From NCBI RefSeq assembly GCF_014837175.1, contig NZ_JACYFR010000006.1:186001-250000 (forward strand): DNA of 64,000 nucleotides, given 5' to 3'. The stretch comes from Cellulomonas sp. JH27-2 (GTDB lineage Bacteria; Actinomycetota; Actinomycetes; Actinomycetales; Cellulomonadaceae). Shown here piece after piece: positions 37,153 through 46,932 of the stretch; position 1 is the first letter of the stretch, and every line of letters begins with the position of its first letter. Under the pieces are notes generated by a model, which saw nothing but the letters and a program-made list of their open reading frames with translations, did not search any database and was not told the origin of the DNA. The position numbers and the translations under genes are program-made.

Positions 37153-38169
37153 GTGAAGCGATCCACCATCACGGACGTCGCGCGCGCCGCCGGTGTCTCG
37201 GTCGCAGCCGCCTCCTACGCGCTCAACGGACGACCGGGCGTGTCCGACGCGACGCGGGAACGCGTGCTGGCCGCGGCACGCGACCTGCACTGGCGGCCCA
37301 ACGTCGCGGCCCGGTCGCTGTCGTCGACGACCGTGCGCGTGGTGGGCATCGCGAGCGCGCGACGCCCCGAGGACCTCGGCCTGGAGCACTTCTTCATGCA
37401 GTTCCTGTCGGGCCTGCAGGGTGAGCTCGCGGACCGCCAGATCGGTGTGCTCCTGCAGCTCGTCGCGGACCACGACGCCGCCGTGGAGACCTACCGGACG
37501 TGGCGGGCCGAAGGGCGCGTCGACGGGGTCGTGGTGATGGACCTGTGGCCGGACGACGTGCGCCTCGATGCGCTGACCGAGCTGGCGCTGCCCGCCGTCG
37601 CCGTCTGCGACCCGAGCGCGGCCGGCGCGTTCCCCGCGATCTGGTCCGACGACGCGACGTCCCACGCCGAGGCGGTCGGGTACCTCGTCGGGCTCGGCCA
37701 CCGCCACGTCGGCCGCGTGACGGGCATCAGCGAGCTCGCGCACACCACGATCCGGTCGCAGGCCGTGCGGCGTGCCGCGGACGACCTGGGCGTGCGGCTG
37801 ACGGTCGCCGACGCGGACTACTCGCCGGAGTCGGGTGCGCTCGCGACCAGGCGTCTCCTGGCGCTCGCGGACCCGCCCACGGCGATCCTGTACGACAACG
37901 ACGCGATGGCGGTCGCCGCGCTCGACGAGATCCGGCGCCTGCGCCTGCGCGTCCCGCAGGACGTCTCGGTCCTCGCGGGCGACGACTCGGCGATGTGCCA
38001 GCTCACGATGCCCACCTTGACGGCCCTCTCGCGCGACACGGTGGGCTACGGGCGGGACGCCGGACGCGTGCTGCTCGACCTGTTGACCGATGGCGAGGCG
38101 ACGACGTCCGAGTCGCCGCGCTCGACCCTCGTCGTCCGGCAGAGCACGGCGCCGCCGCCCGCACGGTAG
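37153..38169 (+). CDS. LacI family transcriptional regulator
   Basis: 338 aa. The N-terminal helix-turn-helix and hinge are clear (STITDVARAAGVSVAAASYALNGRPGVSDATRERV, then WRPNVAARSL). The periplasmic-binding-like sensor domain covers about 60-335, with LYDNDAMAVAALDEIRRL and VSVLAGDDSAMCQLTMPTLT. The ligand is probably a sugar but cannot be named. The MFS gene 54 bases downstream is the nearest candidate target. No clear LacI palindrome was found around either promoter. Confidence 0.92.
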   Translation: MKRSTITDVARAAGVSVAAASYALNGRPGVSDATRERVLAAARDLHWRPNVAARSLSSTTVRVVGIASARRPEDLGLEHFFMQFLSGLQGELADRQIGVLLQLVADHDAAVETYRTWRAEGRVDGVVVMDLWPDDVRLDALTELALPAVAVCDPSAAGAFPAIWSDDATSHAEAVGYLVGLGHRHVGRVTGISELAHTTIRSQAVRRAADDLGVRLTVADADYSPESGALATRRLLALADPPTAILYDNDAMAVAALDEIRRLRLRVPQDVSVLAGDDSAMCQLTMPTLTALSRDTVGYGRDAGRVLLDLLTDGEATTSESPRSTLVVRQSTAPPPAR

Positions 38170-38211
38170 ACCGAGTCGAAAATCACGTCGAGAGCACGAC
38201 CGGGCCCGTCG

Positions 38212-38217
38212 GAGAAT
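38212..38217 (+). promoter_or_regulatory. candidate leaderless -10 (GAGAAT) for the MFS gene
   Basis: GAGAAT ends six bases before the ATG at 38224. It keeps the conserved A and T of the -10 but not the first T. Confidence 0.4.
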
Positions 38218-38223
38218 GGTCGG

Positions 38224-39480
38224 ATGCTCTCCACCACCTACGGACCCGTGCTGCGCCTGCCCGGCGTCGCTCGGCTGTACCTGGTGGGGTTCGTGGCGCG
38301 CATCCCGGCGTCGATGGTCGGGGTGGTGCTCACGCTGCACGTCGTGACGTCGCTGGACCGTGGCTACGCGCAGGCCGGCGTCGTGGCGGGCGCCGTGACC
38401 GTGGGCGCCGCGATCGGCGCACCGTGGCGCGGACGCCTCGTCGACCGGGTGGGCCTGCGCCGCGCCGTCGCGCCGTCGGTCGTCGTCGAGTCCGCCGTCT
38501 GGCTCACCGCGCCGCACCTCGGGTACGAGGCCCTGATCGGCGTCGCCTTCCTGGCGGGGCTGTTCCTGGTGCCCGTGTTCTCGGTGACCCGGCAGTCGTT
38601 GTCGGTGCTCGTCCCGTTCCCGCTGCAGCGCTCGGCGTTCGCGCTCGACTCCGTGTGCGTCGAGCTCACGTTCATGCTGGCGCCCGTGCTGGGTGTCCTG
38701 CTCGCGACGCAGACGTCGACGACGACCGCGCTGACCGTGGTCGGGTCGATCACCGTGCTGTCGGGTCTGCTGCTCATGTGGGCGAACCCGCCCACCCGCT
38801 CGGCCGTGCCCCAGCAGGCCACCGCCCCTGCGCCGGAGTCGACGCGCGGGCGCATCCTGAGCCCCGACCTGGCCGTCGTCCTGCTCGCTGCGCTCGCCGC
38901 CAGCTTCGTCCTGATCGGCACCGACGTCTCGCTCGTCGCCGCGCTGAACGAGGTGGACCGCACGGGCGACGTGGGCTGGATGATCGCGCTGTGGGCCGGC
39001 GGTTCCGTCGTCGGCGGCCTGGTCTACGGCGGTCGCAAGCGCGGACTGCCGCCCCTGCTGCTCGTCGCGATCCTCGGCCTGGCGACGATCCCGGCCGCGT
39101 TCGCGCCCGCCCCGCTGTGGCTCGCGCTCGCGGTGGTCCTGGCCGGTCTGCCGTGCGCGCCCGCGCTCTCGGCGATCAACGCGACCCTGGTCTCCCTGGT
39201 CGACGAGCGTCGGCGCGGCGAGGTCATGGGCTGGAGCGGGACGATGTCGACGGTCGGCAACGCGCTGGGCGCGCCCGTCGTCGGCGCGGTGATCGACGCC
39301 TCGCACCCGGGTGCGGGGTTCCTCGCCGCGGGTGTCGTCGGTGGCGGCATCGCCGTGGCAGGCCTCGTGGTCCTGCGCGTCGGGCGGACCCGTCGACGGG
39401 GCGGAGCGATCACGGCTGCGCCCGCAGCGGAGCACGTCGTCCCGCCGGGGGAGCACCGCACGGACCTCCCGGTCGCCTGA
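38224..39480 (+). CDS. MFS transporter
   Basis: 418 aa with about twelve hydrophobic segments. The early loop (GAPWRGRLVDRVGLRRA) matches the MFS G-x3-D-R-x-G-R-R motif between helices 2 and 3, and a similar loop (DERRRGEVMGWSGT) occurs in the second half. It resembles drug or metabolite efflux MFS proteins; the substrate is unknown. It lies downstream of the LacI regulator but with its own candidate promoter. Confidence 0.85.
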   Translation: MLSTTYGPVLRLPGVARLYLVGFVARIPASMVGVVLTLHVVTSLDRGYAQAGVVAGAVTVGAAIGAPWRGRLVDRVGLRRAVAPSVVVESAVWLTAPHLGYEALIGVAFLAGLFLVPVFSVTRQSLSVLVPFPLQRSAFALDSVCVELTFMLAPVLGVLLATQTSTTTALTVVGSITVLSGLLLMWANPPTRSAVPQQATAPAPESTRGRILSPDLAVVLLAALAASFVLIGTDVSLVAALNEVDRTGDVGWMIALWAGGSVVGGLVYGGRKRGLPPLLLVAILGLATIPAAFAPAPLWLALAVVLAGLPCAPALSAINATLVSLVDERRRGEVMGWSGTMSTVGNALGAPVVGAVIDASHPGAGFLAAGVVGGGIAVAGLVVLRVGRTRRRGGAITAAPAAEHVVPPGEHRTDLPVA

Positions 39481-39496
39481 CTCGGGCGACGCGTCC

Positions 39497-39856
39497 TCAG
39501 ACGACGGAGCCGGTGAACTTCTCGCCGGGGCCGTCGCCGGGAGCGTCGGGGAACGCCGACGCCTCACGGAACGCGAGCTGGAGCGACCGCAGCCCGTCGC
39601 GCAGGGAACGGGCGTGCTGGTTGCCGATGTCGGGTGCGCTCGCGGTGACCAGGGCGGCCAGCGCGGTGATGAGCTTGCGGGCCTCGTCGAGGTCGAGGTA
39701 CTCGCTGCCGTCGCCGTCCGGGCCGTCGGTCGCGAGGCCGCACTTGACGGCGGCGGCGCTCATGAGGTGCACGGCGGCGGTGGTGATGACCTCCACGGCG
39801 GCGACGTCGGCGATGTCGCGGGTTGCGTCGGACGTGGGGTCGGGCGTCTCGCTCAT
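39497..39856 (-). CDS. DUF1844 domain protein
   Basis: 119 aa, small acidic protein with the DUF1844 pattern: VITTAAVHLMSAAAVKCGL, then LDLDEARKLITALAALVTAS. It is commonly beside infC in actinobacteria; function unknown. The ATG 39856 is preceded by GAGAAT six bases away on the minus strand. Divergent from the infC operon. Confidence 0.82.
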   Translation of the reverse strand: MSETPDPTSDATRDIADVAAVEVITTAAVHLMSAAAVKCGLATDGPDGDGSEYLDLDEARKLITALAALVTASAPDIGNQHARSLRDGLRSLQLAFREASAFPDAPGDGPGEKFTGSVV

Positions 39857-39862
39857 GGCACG

Positions 39863-39868
39863 ATTCTC
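39863..39868 (-). promoter_or_regulatory. candidate leaderless -10 (GAGAAT) for the DUF1844 gene
   Basis: Minus-strand GAGAAT ends six bases before the ATG at 39856, the same hexamer and spacing as the MFS gene. Confidence 0.4.
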
Positions 39869-39951
39869 GCACTGCGGCCCCCGGCCGCCGCGGGCCGTCG
39901 GCGTGAGGCAGGCGACACGACCGCGGGTGTGATCCCGGAGCGCTCCTCTGG

Positions 39952-39957
39952 TAGCCT
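39952..39957 (+). promoter_or_regulatory. candidate -10 (TAGCCT) for the infC-rpmI-rplT operon
   Basis: TAGCCT predicts a start near 39964 and a leader of nearly 300 bases before infC. The leader holds a UUCG-capped 7-bp hairpin (39988-40005) and a larger attenuator-like hairpin, but no convincing gene. Confidence 0.5.
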
Positions 39958-40180
39958 GGTCGACGACTGATCTGGTCGAGCGTTCCTGCGTGTCTTCGGA
40001 CACGCGGTTTCGGGCGACCGGATGCACAAGCGGAGATCCCTCCCACCTGGGTTCCGACTGATCGTCACGGCAACGGCCGGGACGTCGACGGGGACCGGGT
40101 TCCAGTCCGGCTCGTCGAGGTCCGCGCCCCGACGAGCAGCGCGTGACCAGCCCTCGCGGGGTGGCTCGCTCGGACACCTG

Positions 40181-40213
40181 GGCCTCCGCTCGTGCCACCG
40201 CACGACGGAGGCC
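40181..40213 (+). terminator. attenuator-like hairpin in the infC leader
   Basis: GGCCTCCG (40181-40188) pairs with CGGAGGCC (40206-40213), and inside it TCGTGC (40190-40195) pairs with GCACGA (40200-40205) around a CACC loop: 14 pairs with one bulged C, followed by TTCTTCGTCT. It lies about 45 bases before the infC start, so as a terminator it would gate the whole operon. Confidence 0.65.
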
Positions 40214-40258
40214 TTCTTCGTCTGCGATGTCACCCGAGACGATTACGAGGAGCACCAC

Positions 40259-41278
40259 ATCAGCGAGCCCCGCATCAACGATCGGATCCGCGTAGCCGAG
40301 GTCCGCCTGGTCGGCCCCAACGGCGAGCAGGTCGGCATCGTCCGCGTGGAAGACGCACTGCGCCTGGCCCAGGACGCAGATCTCGACCTGGTCGAGGTCG
40401 CCCCTGACGCCCGTCCGCCCGTGTGCAAGATCATGGACTACGGCAAGTACAAGTACGAAGCCGACATGAAGGCGCGCGAGGCACGACGGAACCAGACGAA
40501 CACGATCCTCAAGGAGATCCGTTTCCGGCTGAAGATCGACCCGCACGACTACGGGACCAAGAAGGGTCACGTCGAGCGGTTCCTCAAGGCCGGCGACAAG
40601 GTCAAGGTCATGATCATGTTCCGTGGCCGCGAGCAGTCGCGCCCGGAGATGGGCGTGCGGCTGCTGCAGCGGCTCGCCGACGACGTGACCGAGCTCGGCT
40701 TCATCGAGTCCATGCCCAAGCAGGACGGCCGCAACATGGTCATGGTGCTGGGCCCGACGAAGAAGAAGGCCGACCAGAAGCTCGAGCAGCGCCGTGCTGC
40801 CCAGGCTGCTGCGGCCCGCGAGGAGAACGCCGCGAAGGCCGCCGCCAAGGCGCAGGCCGCCGAGGAGACGGAGGCCGAGGAGGCGCCCGTCGCCACGGAC
40901 GCCCCCGTCGAGCAGGCTGCCCCGGAGATCGTCGCGGAGCCCACCGCCGTCGAGCCGTCGGCCGACGAGGTCGTCGAGGAGTCGGCACCGGAGCCCGCCC
41001 CCGTCGAGGAGGCCCCGAAGGCCGCCGCTCCGAAGGCCGCGGCTCCGAAGGCCGCGGCTCCGAAGGCCCCCGCCAAGCCGGCCGCTGCCAAGCCGGCCGC
41101 GAGCCCCGCCGCTGCGAGCCCGGCCCCCGCGCCGCGGCCCGCAGCACCCCGTCCGGCCGCTCCCCGGCCGGCAGCCCCCAAGCCTGCGGCAGCGCGCACG
41201 GCGGCCACCTCGGCCTCCAAGCCCGCTCCGCGCCCGGCCCCGAAGCCGCGCAGCACCCCTTCGGAGCCCACCGCCTGA
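40259..41278 (+). CDS. infC: translation initiation factor IF-3 with long Ala/Pro/Lys-rich tail, ATC start
   Basis: 339 aa counted from ATC 40259. Both IF-3 domains are intact: the N-domain begins [25 protein letters not shown], and the C-domain has [20 protein letters not shown] and [14 protein letters not shown]. From about residue 175 a low-complexity tail follows, acidic then rich in KAAAP repeats, roughly doubling the usual length. GAGGAG (40247-40252) is placed six bases before ATC, and no ATG or GTG lies at the family start; the nearest upstream in-frame ATG (40022) would add 79 non-homologous residues across the leader hairpins. A rare start codon is the known basis of IF-3 autoregulation in E. 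coli (AUU). Confidence 0.9.
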   Translation: MSEPRINDRIRVAEVRLVGPNGEQVGIVRVEDALRLAQDADLDLVEVAPDARPPVCKIMDYGKYKYEADMKAREARRNQTNTILKEIRFRLKIDPHDYGTKKGHVERFLKAGDKVKVMIMFRGREQSRPEMGVRLLQRLADDVTELGFIESMPKQDGRNMVMVLGPTKKKADQKLEQRRAAQAAAAREENAAKAAAKAQAAEETEAEEAPVATDAPVEQAAPEIVAEPTAVEPSADEVVEESAPEPAPVEEAPKAAAPKAAAPKAAAPKAPAKPAAAKPAASPAAASPAPAPRPAAPRPAAPRPAAPKPAAARTAATSASKPAPRPAPKPRSTPSEPTA

Positions 41279-41386
41279 CCTGCACGAGAACAGCACGACG
41301 GACGGGTCGATCCCCTTCGACCGGCCCGCACCACGAACGAGTCGCACGAACCCGTGCGATGCGAACGACAAGGAGACACGGCAGCC

Positions 41387-41581
41387 ATGCCGAAGAACAA
41401 GACGCACTCCGGTGCCAAGAAGCGCTTCCGGGTCACCGGGACCGGCAAGGTCATGCGCGAGCAGGCCGGCGGTCGCCACCTGCTGGAGCACAAGTCGAGC
41501 CGCCAGACGCGCCGCATCGCGGGCGACGTCGTCGTCTCCGCTGCCGACGCCCCCAAGATCAAGAAGCTGCTCGGTAAGTGA
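41387..41581 (+). CDS. rpmI: 50S ribosomal protein L35
   Basis: 64 aa, basic, family-typical [21 protein letters not shown] start and KIKKLLGK end. The ATG at 41387 has AAGGAG at 41370-41375. It stands between infC and rplT as in most bacteria. Confidence 0.96.
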   Translation: MPKNKTHSGAKKRFRVTGTGKVMREQAGGRHLLEHKSSRQTRRIAGDVVVSAADAPKIKKLLGK

Positions 41582-41640
41582 TCCGGCGGGCGCACTGCGC
41601 CCCCGGGGCACCTGAGCCCTAGACCAGCAAGGAGCATCAC

Positions 41641-42024
41641 GTGGCACGCGTGAAGCGGGCGGTCAACGCCCAGAAGAAGCGCCGGGCAACCCTCGAGCGC
41701 GCCGCCGGTTACCGTGGACAGCGTTCGCGCCTGTACCGCAAGGCGAAGGAGCAGGTCACCCACTCCCTCGTCTACGCCTACCGCGACCGCAAGGCGCGCA
41801 AGGGCGACTTCCGCCGTCTGTGGATCCAGCGCATCAACGCGGCCTCGCGTGCGCAGGGTCTGACGTACAACCGCCTGATCCAGGGCCTCAAGGCCGCCGG
41901 TGTCGAGGTGGACCGTCGCGTCCTCGCCGACCTGGCCGTCTCCGACGTCGCGACGTTCAACGCGCTCGTCGAGGTCGCGAAGAAGGCTCTGCCGGCCGAC
42001 GTCAACGCCCCCAAGGCTGCGTGA
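41641..42024 (+). CDS. rplT: 50S ribosomal protein L20
   Basis: 127 aa, basic; [29 protein letters not shown] and [11 protein letters not shown] match L20. The GTG start has AAGGAG upstream. L20 is needed for early 50S assembly and in several bacteria represses its own operon through the mRNA leader; no such L20 site can be confirmed here. A strong terminator follows. Confidence 0.96.
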   Translation: MARVKRAVNAQKKRRATLERAAGYRGQRSRLYRKAKEQVTHSLVYAYRDRKARKGDFRRLWIQRINAASRAQGLTYNRLIQGLKAAGVEVDRRVLADLAVSDVATFNALVEVAKKALPADVNAPKAA

Positions 42025-42041
42025 CGCACCAGCACCCGATC

Positions 42042-42077
42042 GAAGCCCCCGGAACCCGCAAGGGTGCCGGGGGCTTC
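42042..42077 (+). terminator. terminator after rplT
   Basis: An 11-bp perfect stem (42042-42052 with 42067-42077) continues, after one A/G mismatch, into ACCC/GGGT closed by a GCAA tetraloop. It is 17 bases after the rplT stop. Confidence 0.85.
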
Positions 42078-42094
42078 GTCGTCCGCTTGCGGTG

Positions 42095-42100
42095 TACGTT
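42095..42100 (+). promoter_or_regulatory. leaderless promoter -10 (TACGTT) for the gene at 42107
   Basis: TACGTT ends six bases before the ATG at 42107, directly after the rplT terminator. Confidence 0.6.
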
Positions 42101-42106
42101 CCGCTC

Positions 42107-42775
42107 ATGACGGGTGGTGCCGGGCGGCGCGCGGCGGCCGGGAGGGGAGCGAATCCGTGGCCCGCGGCCGAGGACATCCCCACGACGGCGTGGGACGTCG
42201 CGGAGGAGGCTCACACGATGCTGGGCTACGCGGGCGAGCGGGTCGCCCGCGGGCTCAGCGTGCAGGAGCGTGAGCGCGTCGAGCGCCGGTTCGGGTTCCG
42301 GTTCGCGACGGTGCACCGCGCGTTCCTCGCGATCGGCGTGCCGATCGGTCCGATGTGGCCGAACTGGCGTGCCCGGTCGTTGACCGCGGTCGCGGTCGCC
42401 GTGGCTGCGCCGGTCGACGGCGTCGTGGCCGACGTCCTGGAGCACGACTTCTGGCCGGCACGCTGGGGTCCGCGCCCCGACGACGACGCCCGGGAGGCCG
42501 TCGCGCGAGCCGAGCTCGCACGGGTCCCTGTCCTCGTCCCGTTCTACGGGCGCCAGTACCTGCCCGCCGGTGCCCGCAGCCCGCACGCCCCCGTGCTCGG
42601 CGTCTACCGCACCGAGGTGATCGAGCTCGGCGACCTGAGGAGCGTCGTCGACGCGGCCACGTCGTCCGTCGATGCGTCACGCGTGCGGCGGCGGCTCCCT
42701 CGGGTGCGGTTCTGGTCGGACGTCGCCGACGTGGTACCCGCGTCGGCCCAGGGTCGAGGGATCCTGGCCCCGTGA
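42107..42775 (+). CDS. unknown protein between rplT and the SpoU methyltransferase gene
   Basis: 222 aa, not recognised. It has a basic Gly/Arg/Ala-rich N-terminus, then RVARGLSVQERERVERRFGFRFATVHRAF, a hydrophobic Ala/Val stretch (SLTAVAVAVAAPVDGVVADVL) too weak to be a sure membrane helix, and VPVLVPFYGRQYLPAGA and VLGVYRTEVIELGDLRSVV in the second half. No signal peptide. Codon style matches the neighbours. The gap 42776-42898 holds only the next promoter. Confidence 0.7.
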   Translation: MTGGAGRRAAAGRGANPWPAAEDIPTTAWDVAEEAHTMLGYAGERVARGLSVQERERVERRFGFRFATVHRAFLAIGVPIGPMWPNWRARSLTAVAVAVAAPVDGVVADVLEHDFWPARWGPRPDDDAREAVARAELARVPVLVPFYGRQYLPAGARSPHAPVLGVYRTEVIELGDLRSVVDAATSSVDASRVRRRLPRVRFWSDVADVVPASAQGRGILAP

Positions 42776-42886
42776 TCCGCACGGCTCGACGACAGCGACG
42801 CGCCGACGTCGAGCCCGACCGCGGTTCTCGCCTCGGGTGCGCGGCTCGGCTCGAGGTCGGGCGCGGCCGGTGCGGTCGGGAGCAGG

Positions 42887-42892
42887 GATGAT
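42887..42892 (+). promoter_or_regulatory. candidate leaderless -10 (GATGAT) for the SpoU methyltransferase
   Basis: GATGAT ends six bases before the GTG at 42899. Confidence 0.4.
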
Positions 42893-42898
42893 GGGGGC

Positions 42899-43723
42899 GT
42901 GAGCGAGCTGCTGGTCAATCCGCGGGCCGATCGGGTCAAGGCGGTCCGGGCGTTGGCCGGTCGGTCGGCGCGTCAGCGGGCCGGACGGTTCCTCGTCGAG
43001 GGGCCGCAATCGGTGCGCGAGGCGGTGAGCGCGGACCTCGTCGTGCACGACGCGTACCTGTCGGAGGCGAGCGCGGCGCGGTACCCCGAGATCGTGGCCG
43101 CCGCCGACGAGCGGGGGGTCCGGGTCCACCTGGCCTCGCCGGAGGTGCTCGCGGCGATGAGCGCCGACGCGCAGGAGGTCGTGGCCGTCGCCGACCTCCT
43201 GGCCACGCCGCTGGCCGCGGTCCTGGCGACACCGCCTCGGCTCGTCGCCGTGCTCGCCCACGTGCGCGACCCCGGCAACGCGGGCACCGTGATCCGCGCG
43301 GCCGACGCCGCCGGGGCCGACGCCGCGGTCCTGACCGGCGAGAGCGTCGACATCCACAACCCGAAGGTGGTCCGGTCCACCGCCGGCTCGCTGTTCCACC
43401 TCCCCGTCGCGACGGGGGTCGACCTGGCCGGCGGCGTCGACGCGCTGCGCGCAGCGGGCTTGACGATCCTGGCCGCCGACGGCTCCGGTGAGCACGACCT
43501 GGACGACCTGCTCGACGTGGTCGGCGGCGCGCCCGACGGCGTGCCTGATCTGGCGCGTCCGACGGCATGGGTGTTCGGCAACGAGGCGTGGGGTCTGCGC
43601 GACGAGGACCGCGCGCTGGCGGACGCCGTCGTTCGCGTTCCCCTGCGCGGGCGGGCCGAGTCGCTGAACCTCGCCACCGCCGCGACCGTGTGCCTCTACG
43701 CGAGCAGCCGCGCGCACCGGTGA
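42899..43723 (+). CDS. SpoU/TrmH family RNA 2'-O-methyltransferase
   Basis: 274 aa. The N-terminal substrate-binding domain (FLVEGPQSVREAV) is followed by the SPOUT knot with its three motifs: LAHVRDPGNAGTVIRAADAAGA, WVFGNEAWGL and VPLRGRAESLNLATAATVCLY. It methylates rRNA or tRNA ribose using SAM. Its place before pheST is common in actinobacteria. The exact target base cannot be assigned. Confidence 0.92.
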   Translation: MSELLVNPRADRVKAVRALAGRSARQRAGRFLVEGPQSVREAVSADLVVHDAYLSEASAARYPEIVAAADERGVRVHLASPEVLAAMSADAQEVVAVADLLATPLAAVLATPPRLVAVLAHVRDPGNAGTVIRAADAAGADAAVLTGESVDIHNPKVVRSTAGSLFHLPVATGVDLAGGVDALRAAGLTILAADGSGEHDLDDLLDVVGGAPDGVPDLARPTAWVFGNEAWGLRDEDRALADAVVRVPLRGRAESLNLATAATVCLYASSRAHR

Positions 43724-43775
43724 CACCGGCGATGCTCGCCTTTCACGCGCGGCGGTGGATGTCGGCGGCAGGTGA

Positions 43776-43781
43776 CAGGGT
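43776..43781 (+). promoter_or_regulatory. candidate leaderless -10 (CAGGGT) for the RNA ligase
   Basis: CAGGGT ends six bases before the ATG at 43788. Confidence 0.45.
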
Positions 43782-43787
43782 GGCGGC

Positions 43788-44456
43788 ATGAGGCTCTTCG
43801 CCGCCGTGTGGCCGCCCGACGACGTGCTCGACCACCTGGACCTCGCGCTCGCCGGCATGCGCGGCGGCCCGTCGGGGCGTTCCGCGACGTTCCGCTGGTC
43901 CGCGCGTGAGACGTGGCACCTGACCGCGGCGTTCTACGGCGAGCTGCCCGACGGTTCCGTGCCTGCGCTCGTCGCCGCGTTGACGGACGAGGTCGGGGGC
44001 CTGGCACCGTACGACCTCGCGCTGCACGGGGCGGGCCTGTTCTCGCACCGCACGCTGTGGGTGGGCGTGGGTGGCCAGGTCGACGAGCAGCGTCGGTTGA
44101 GCGCCGCGTGCGCACGCGCGGGCGACGAGGCGGGTGCGTGGCGCGACGAGCGCGCGCGCGACCGCCCACACCTCACGGTCGCCCGGGTGCGGCCGGGCAG
44201 CGGGCCGCCGCGGCGTCGTTCGTCGCCCGCCTCCACCGCCCCGGCCGGACGCCGCGGGAACGTGCCGCAGGAGGAACCGGCGGCCGCGTTCGTGCGGGCG
44301 ATGTCGGTGTACGACGGGCCGTCGTGGACGGTCGACAGCGTCGCGCTGGTCGAGTCACGACCCGGCGAGGGACGCGGGGGAGGACCGCTCTACACGGTCG
44401 TCGAGCAGGTCCCGCTGCGGGCAGACGATCCTGGCATGCCCGACGAGGCCGGCTGA
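43788..44456 (+). CDS. thpR: RNA 2',3'-cyclic phosphodiesterase / 2'-5' RNA ligase (ThpR/LigT)
   Basis: 222 aa member of the 2H phosphoesterase superfamily. Both HxTx motifs are present: TWHLTAAFYG and RPHLTVARVRPG. The segment after the second motif (GPPRRRSSPASTAPAGRR) is a long basic insertion not usual for the family. These enzymes hydrolyse 2',3'-cyclic phosphates and ligate tRNA halves in vitro; the cellular role is unsettled. Confidence 0.88.
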   Translation: MRLFAAVWPPDDVLDHLDLALAGMRGGPSGRSATFRWSARETWHLTAAFYGELPDGSVPALVAALTDEVGGLAPYDLALHGAGLFSHRTLWVGVGGQVDEQRRLSAACARAGDEAGAWRDERARDRPHLTVARVRPGSGPPRRRSSPASTAPAGRRGNVPQEEPAAAFVRAMSVYDGPSWTVDSVALVESRPGEGRGGGPLYTVVEQVPLRADDPGMPDEAG

Positions 44457-44475
44457 TCCTGCGCCGCCCGCGGGT

Positions 44476-45426
44476 TCACAGGACCCGGGCCAGGTCCTCG
44501 AGCGCGGCCGTGGGGTCGTCGCCGACGGGGAGCAGGACGGAGCTCGTCACTCCCGCCGCGGTCAGCTCGTCGAGTCGCGCGCGGATCGTCGTCGGGCTGC
44601 CCACCAGGGCGAGGCTGCGCACCCAGGCCGCGGGCATCCGCTCGGTGAACTCGGCGCGGGTCGCGCACTGGGACCGTAGGGCGGCGAGCTCCTCGGCGAA
44701 CGGCAGCGCGGCCAGGTGGGGGGCCGTGTCCGCCTCGCCGACCCACTCGAGCGCCGGCCGGGCCGCGGCGACCGCAGCGTCCTCGTCGTCGTCGACGACC
44801 GTGAGGTTGTACGCGACGAGCCGGTGGGGGCGCGTCGCGGCGACGTGGCCGAGCGCGACGCGGGCGTACTGCGGCGTGACGGGCTCGGCCAGGATCGTCC
44901 CGTCGGCCTCGGCACCGGCCACGGCGAGCGACCGCGGCCCCCGGACTCCCAGCAGGATGTCGGGCACGTGCGTCGGGGGCTGCTCGAGCGCGACGTCGTC
45001 GAGGCGGACGTAGCGCCCGTCGCCGCTGACGTCGTGGCCGTGCAGCAGGGCGTGCAGGGCGGCGGTGTACTCGCTGAGCAGCGTCACGGGGCTGCCCGGC
45101 CACGCACCGACCGAGGCCATCCAGGCAGGCATGCCGTGCCCCACGCCCACGTCCAGCCGCCCGGGGAACAGCTCCGCCAGCGAGCCCAGCTCCATCGCGG
45201 CGAACGCGACGTTGCGTGCACCGGCGGGCAGGATCCCGATCCCCACGCGCAGCCGCGTCGTGCTGGCCAGGACGGCGGCGGCCTGGGCGATCCCGCCGCG
45301 GAAGCCGAGGTCCTCGACCACCCACAGCTCGTCGAACCCGAGCTCGTCGGCCCGGCGCGCGTACGGCAGCACCTGCTCCGCGCGCAGGTCTCGGGGCAGG
45401 ACCACTCCGACGCCGGGGCCACTCAT
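44476..45426 (-). CDS. LLM class flavin-dependent oxidoreductase
   Basis: 316 aa luciferase-like TIM barrel, probably binding F420 or FMN. Typical segments are VVLPRDLRAEQVLPYARRADELGFDELWVVED, LRVGIGILPAGARNVAFAAMELGSL, GVGHGMPAWMASVG and LVGSPTTIRARLDELTAAGV. The substrate is unknown. The ATG 45426 has GAGGAG upstream. Convergent with the RNA ligase and divergent from pheST. Confidence 0.88.
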   Translation of the reverse strand: MSGPGVGVVLPRDLRAEQVLPYARRADELGFDELWVVEDLGFRGGIAQAAAVLASTTRLRVGIGILPAGARNVAFAAMELGSLAELFPGRLDVGVGHGMPAWMASVGAWPGSPVTLLSEYTAALHALLHGHDVSGDGRYVRLDDVALEQPPTHVPDILLGVRGPRSLAVAGAEADGTILAEPVTPQYARVALGHVAATRPHRLVAYNLTVVDDDEDAAVAAARPALEWVGEADTAPHLAALPFAEELAALRSQCATRAEFTERMPAAWVRSLALVGSPTTIRARLDELTAAGVTSSVLLPVGDDPTAALEDLARVL

Positions 45427-45753
45427 GGCACACGCTCCTCGTTGCAGGGGACGCGACGCCGTCGTCGCGACGGGCGGTACGACCGCCCATGCCCTACCTT
45501 CCCGCGTCGACGGCGCGAGGGCGACCTCCGGGCGTCGTCGCGTGAGTGGGGGGCCGTGCTGGGGCCGCCGAGAATCAGGTCGAGGCACGTCGTCGGGCGT
45601 GGCAGGATCGAGGCGTGCCGGAACGTCGAGGTGGTCGCCGATTTCCCTGGCCCGTCGTCGGGCCGCGCTGACGCGCACGTGTGCACCGCGCCGTGGGGAC
45701 ACGGCAGGCGGACACGTGGGCGGACACGGACCGGGCACGACGACGGGCGCCGA

Positions 45754-46931
<1,178 letters not shown>

Positions 46932-46932
<1 letters not shown>

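Noticed and set aside
40022..40258. Upstream in-frame ATG extension of infC
   Set aside because: The extra 79 residues do not resemble IF-3, read through the leader hairpins and lack a ribosome site at 40022; GAGGAG is spaced for the ATC at 40259.
45615..45671. 18-codon frame after CAGGAT as a pheST leader peptide
   Set aside because: It contains only one Phe codon and no following terminator/antiterminator pair could be drawn, so it does not look like a Phe attenuator peptide.
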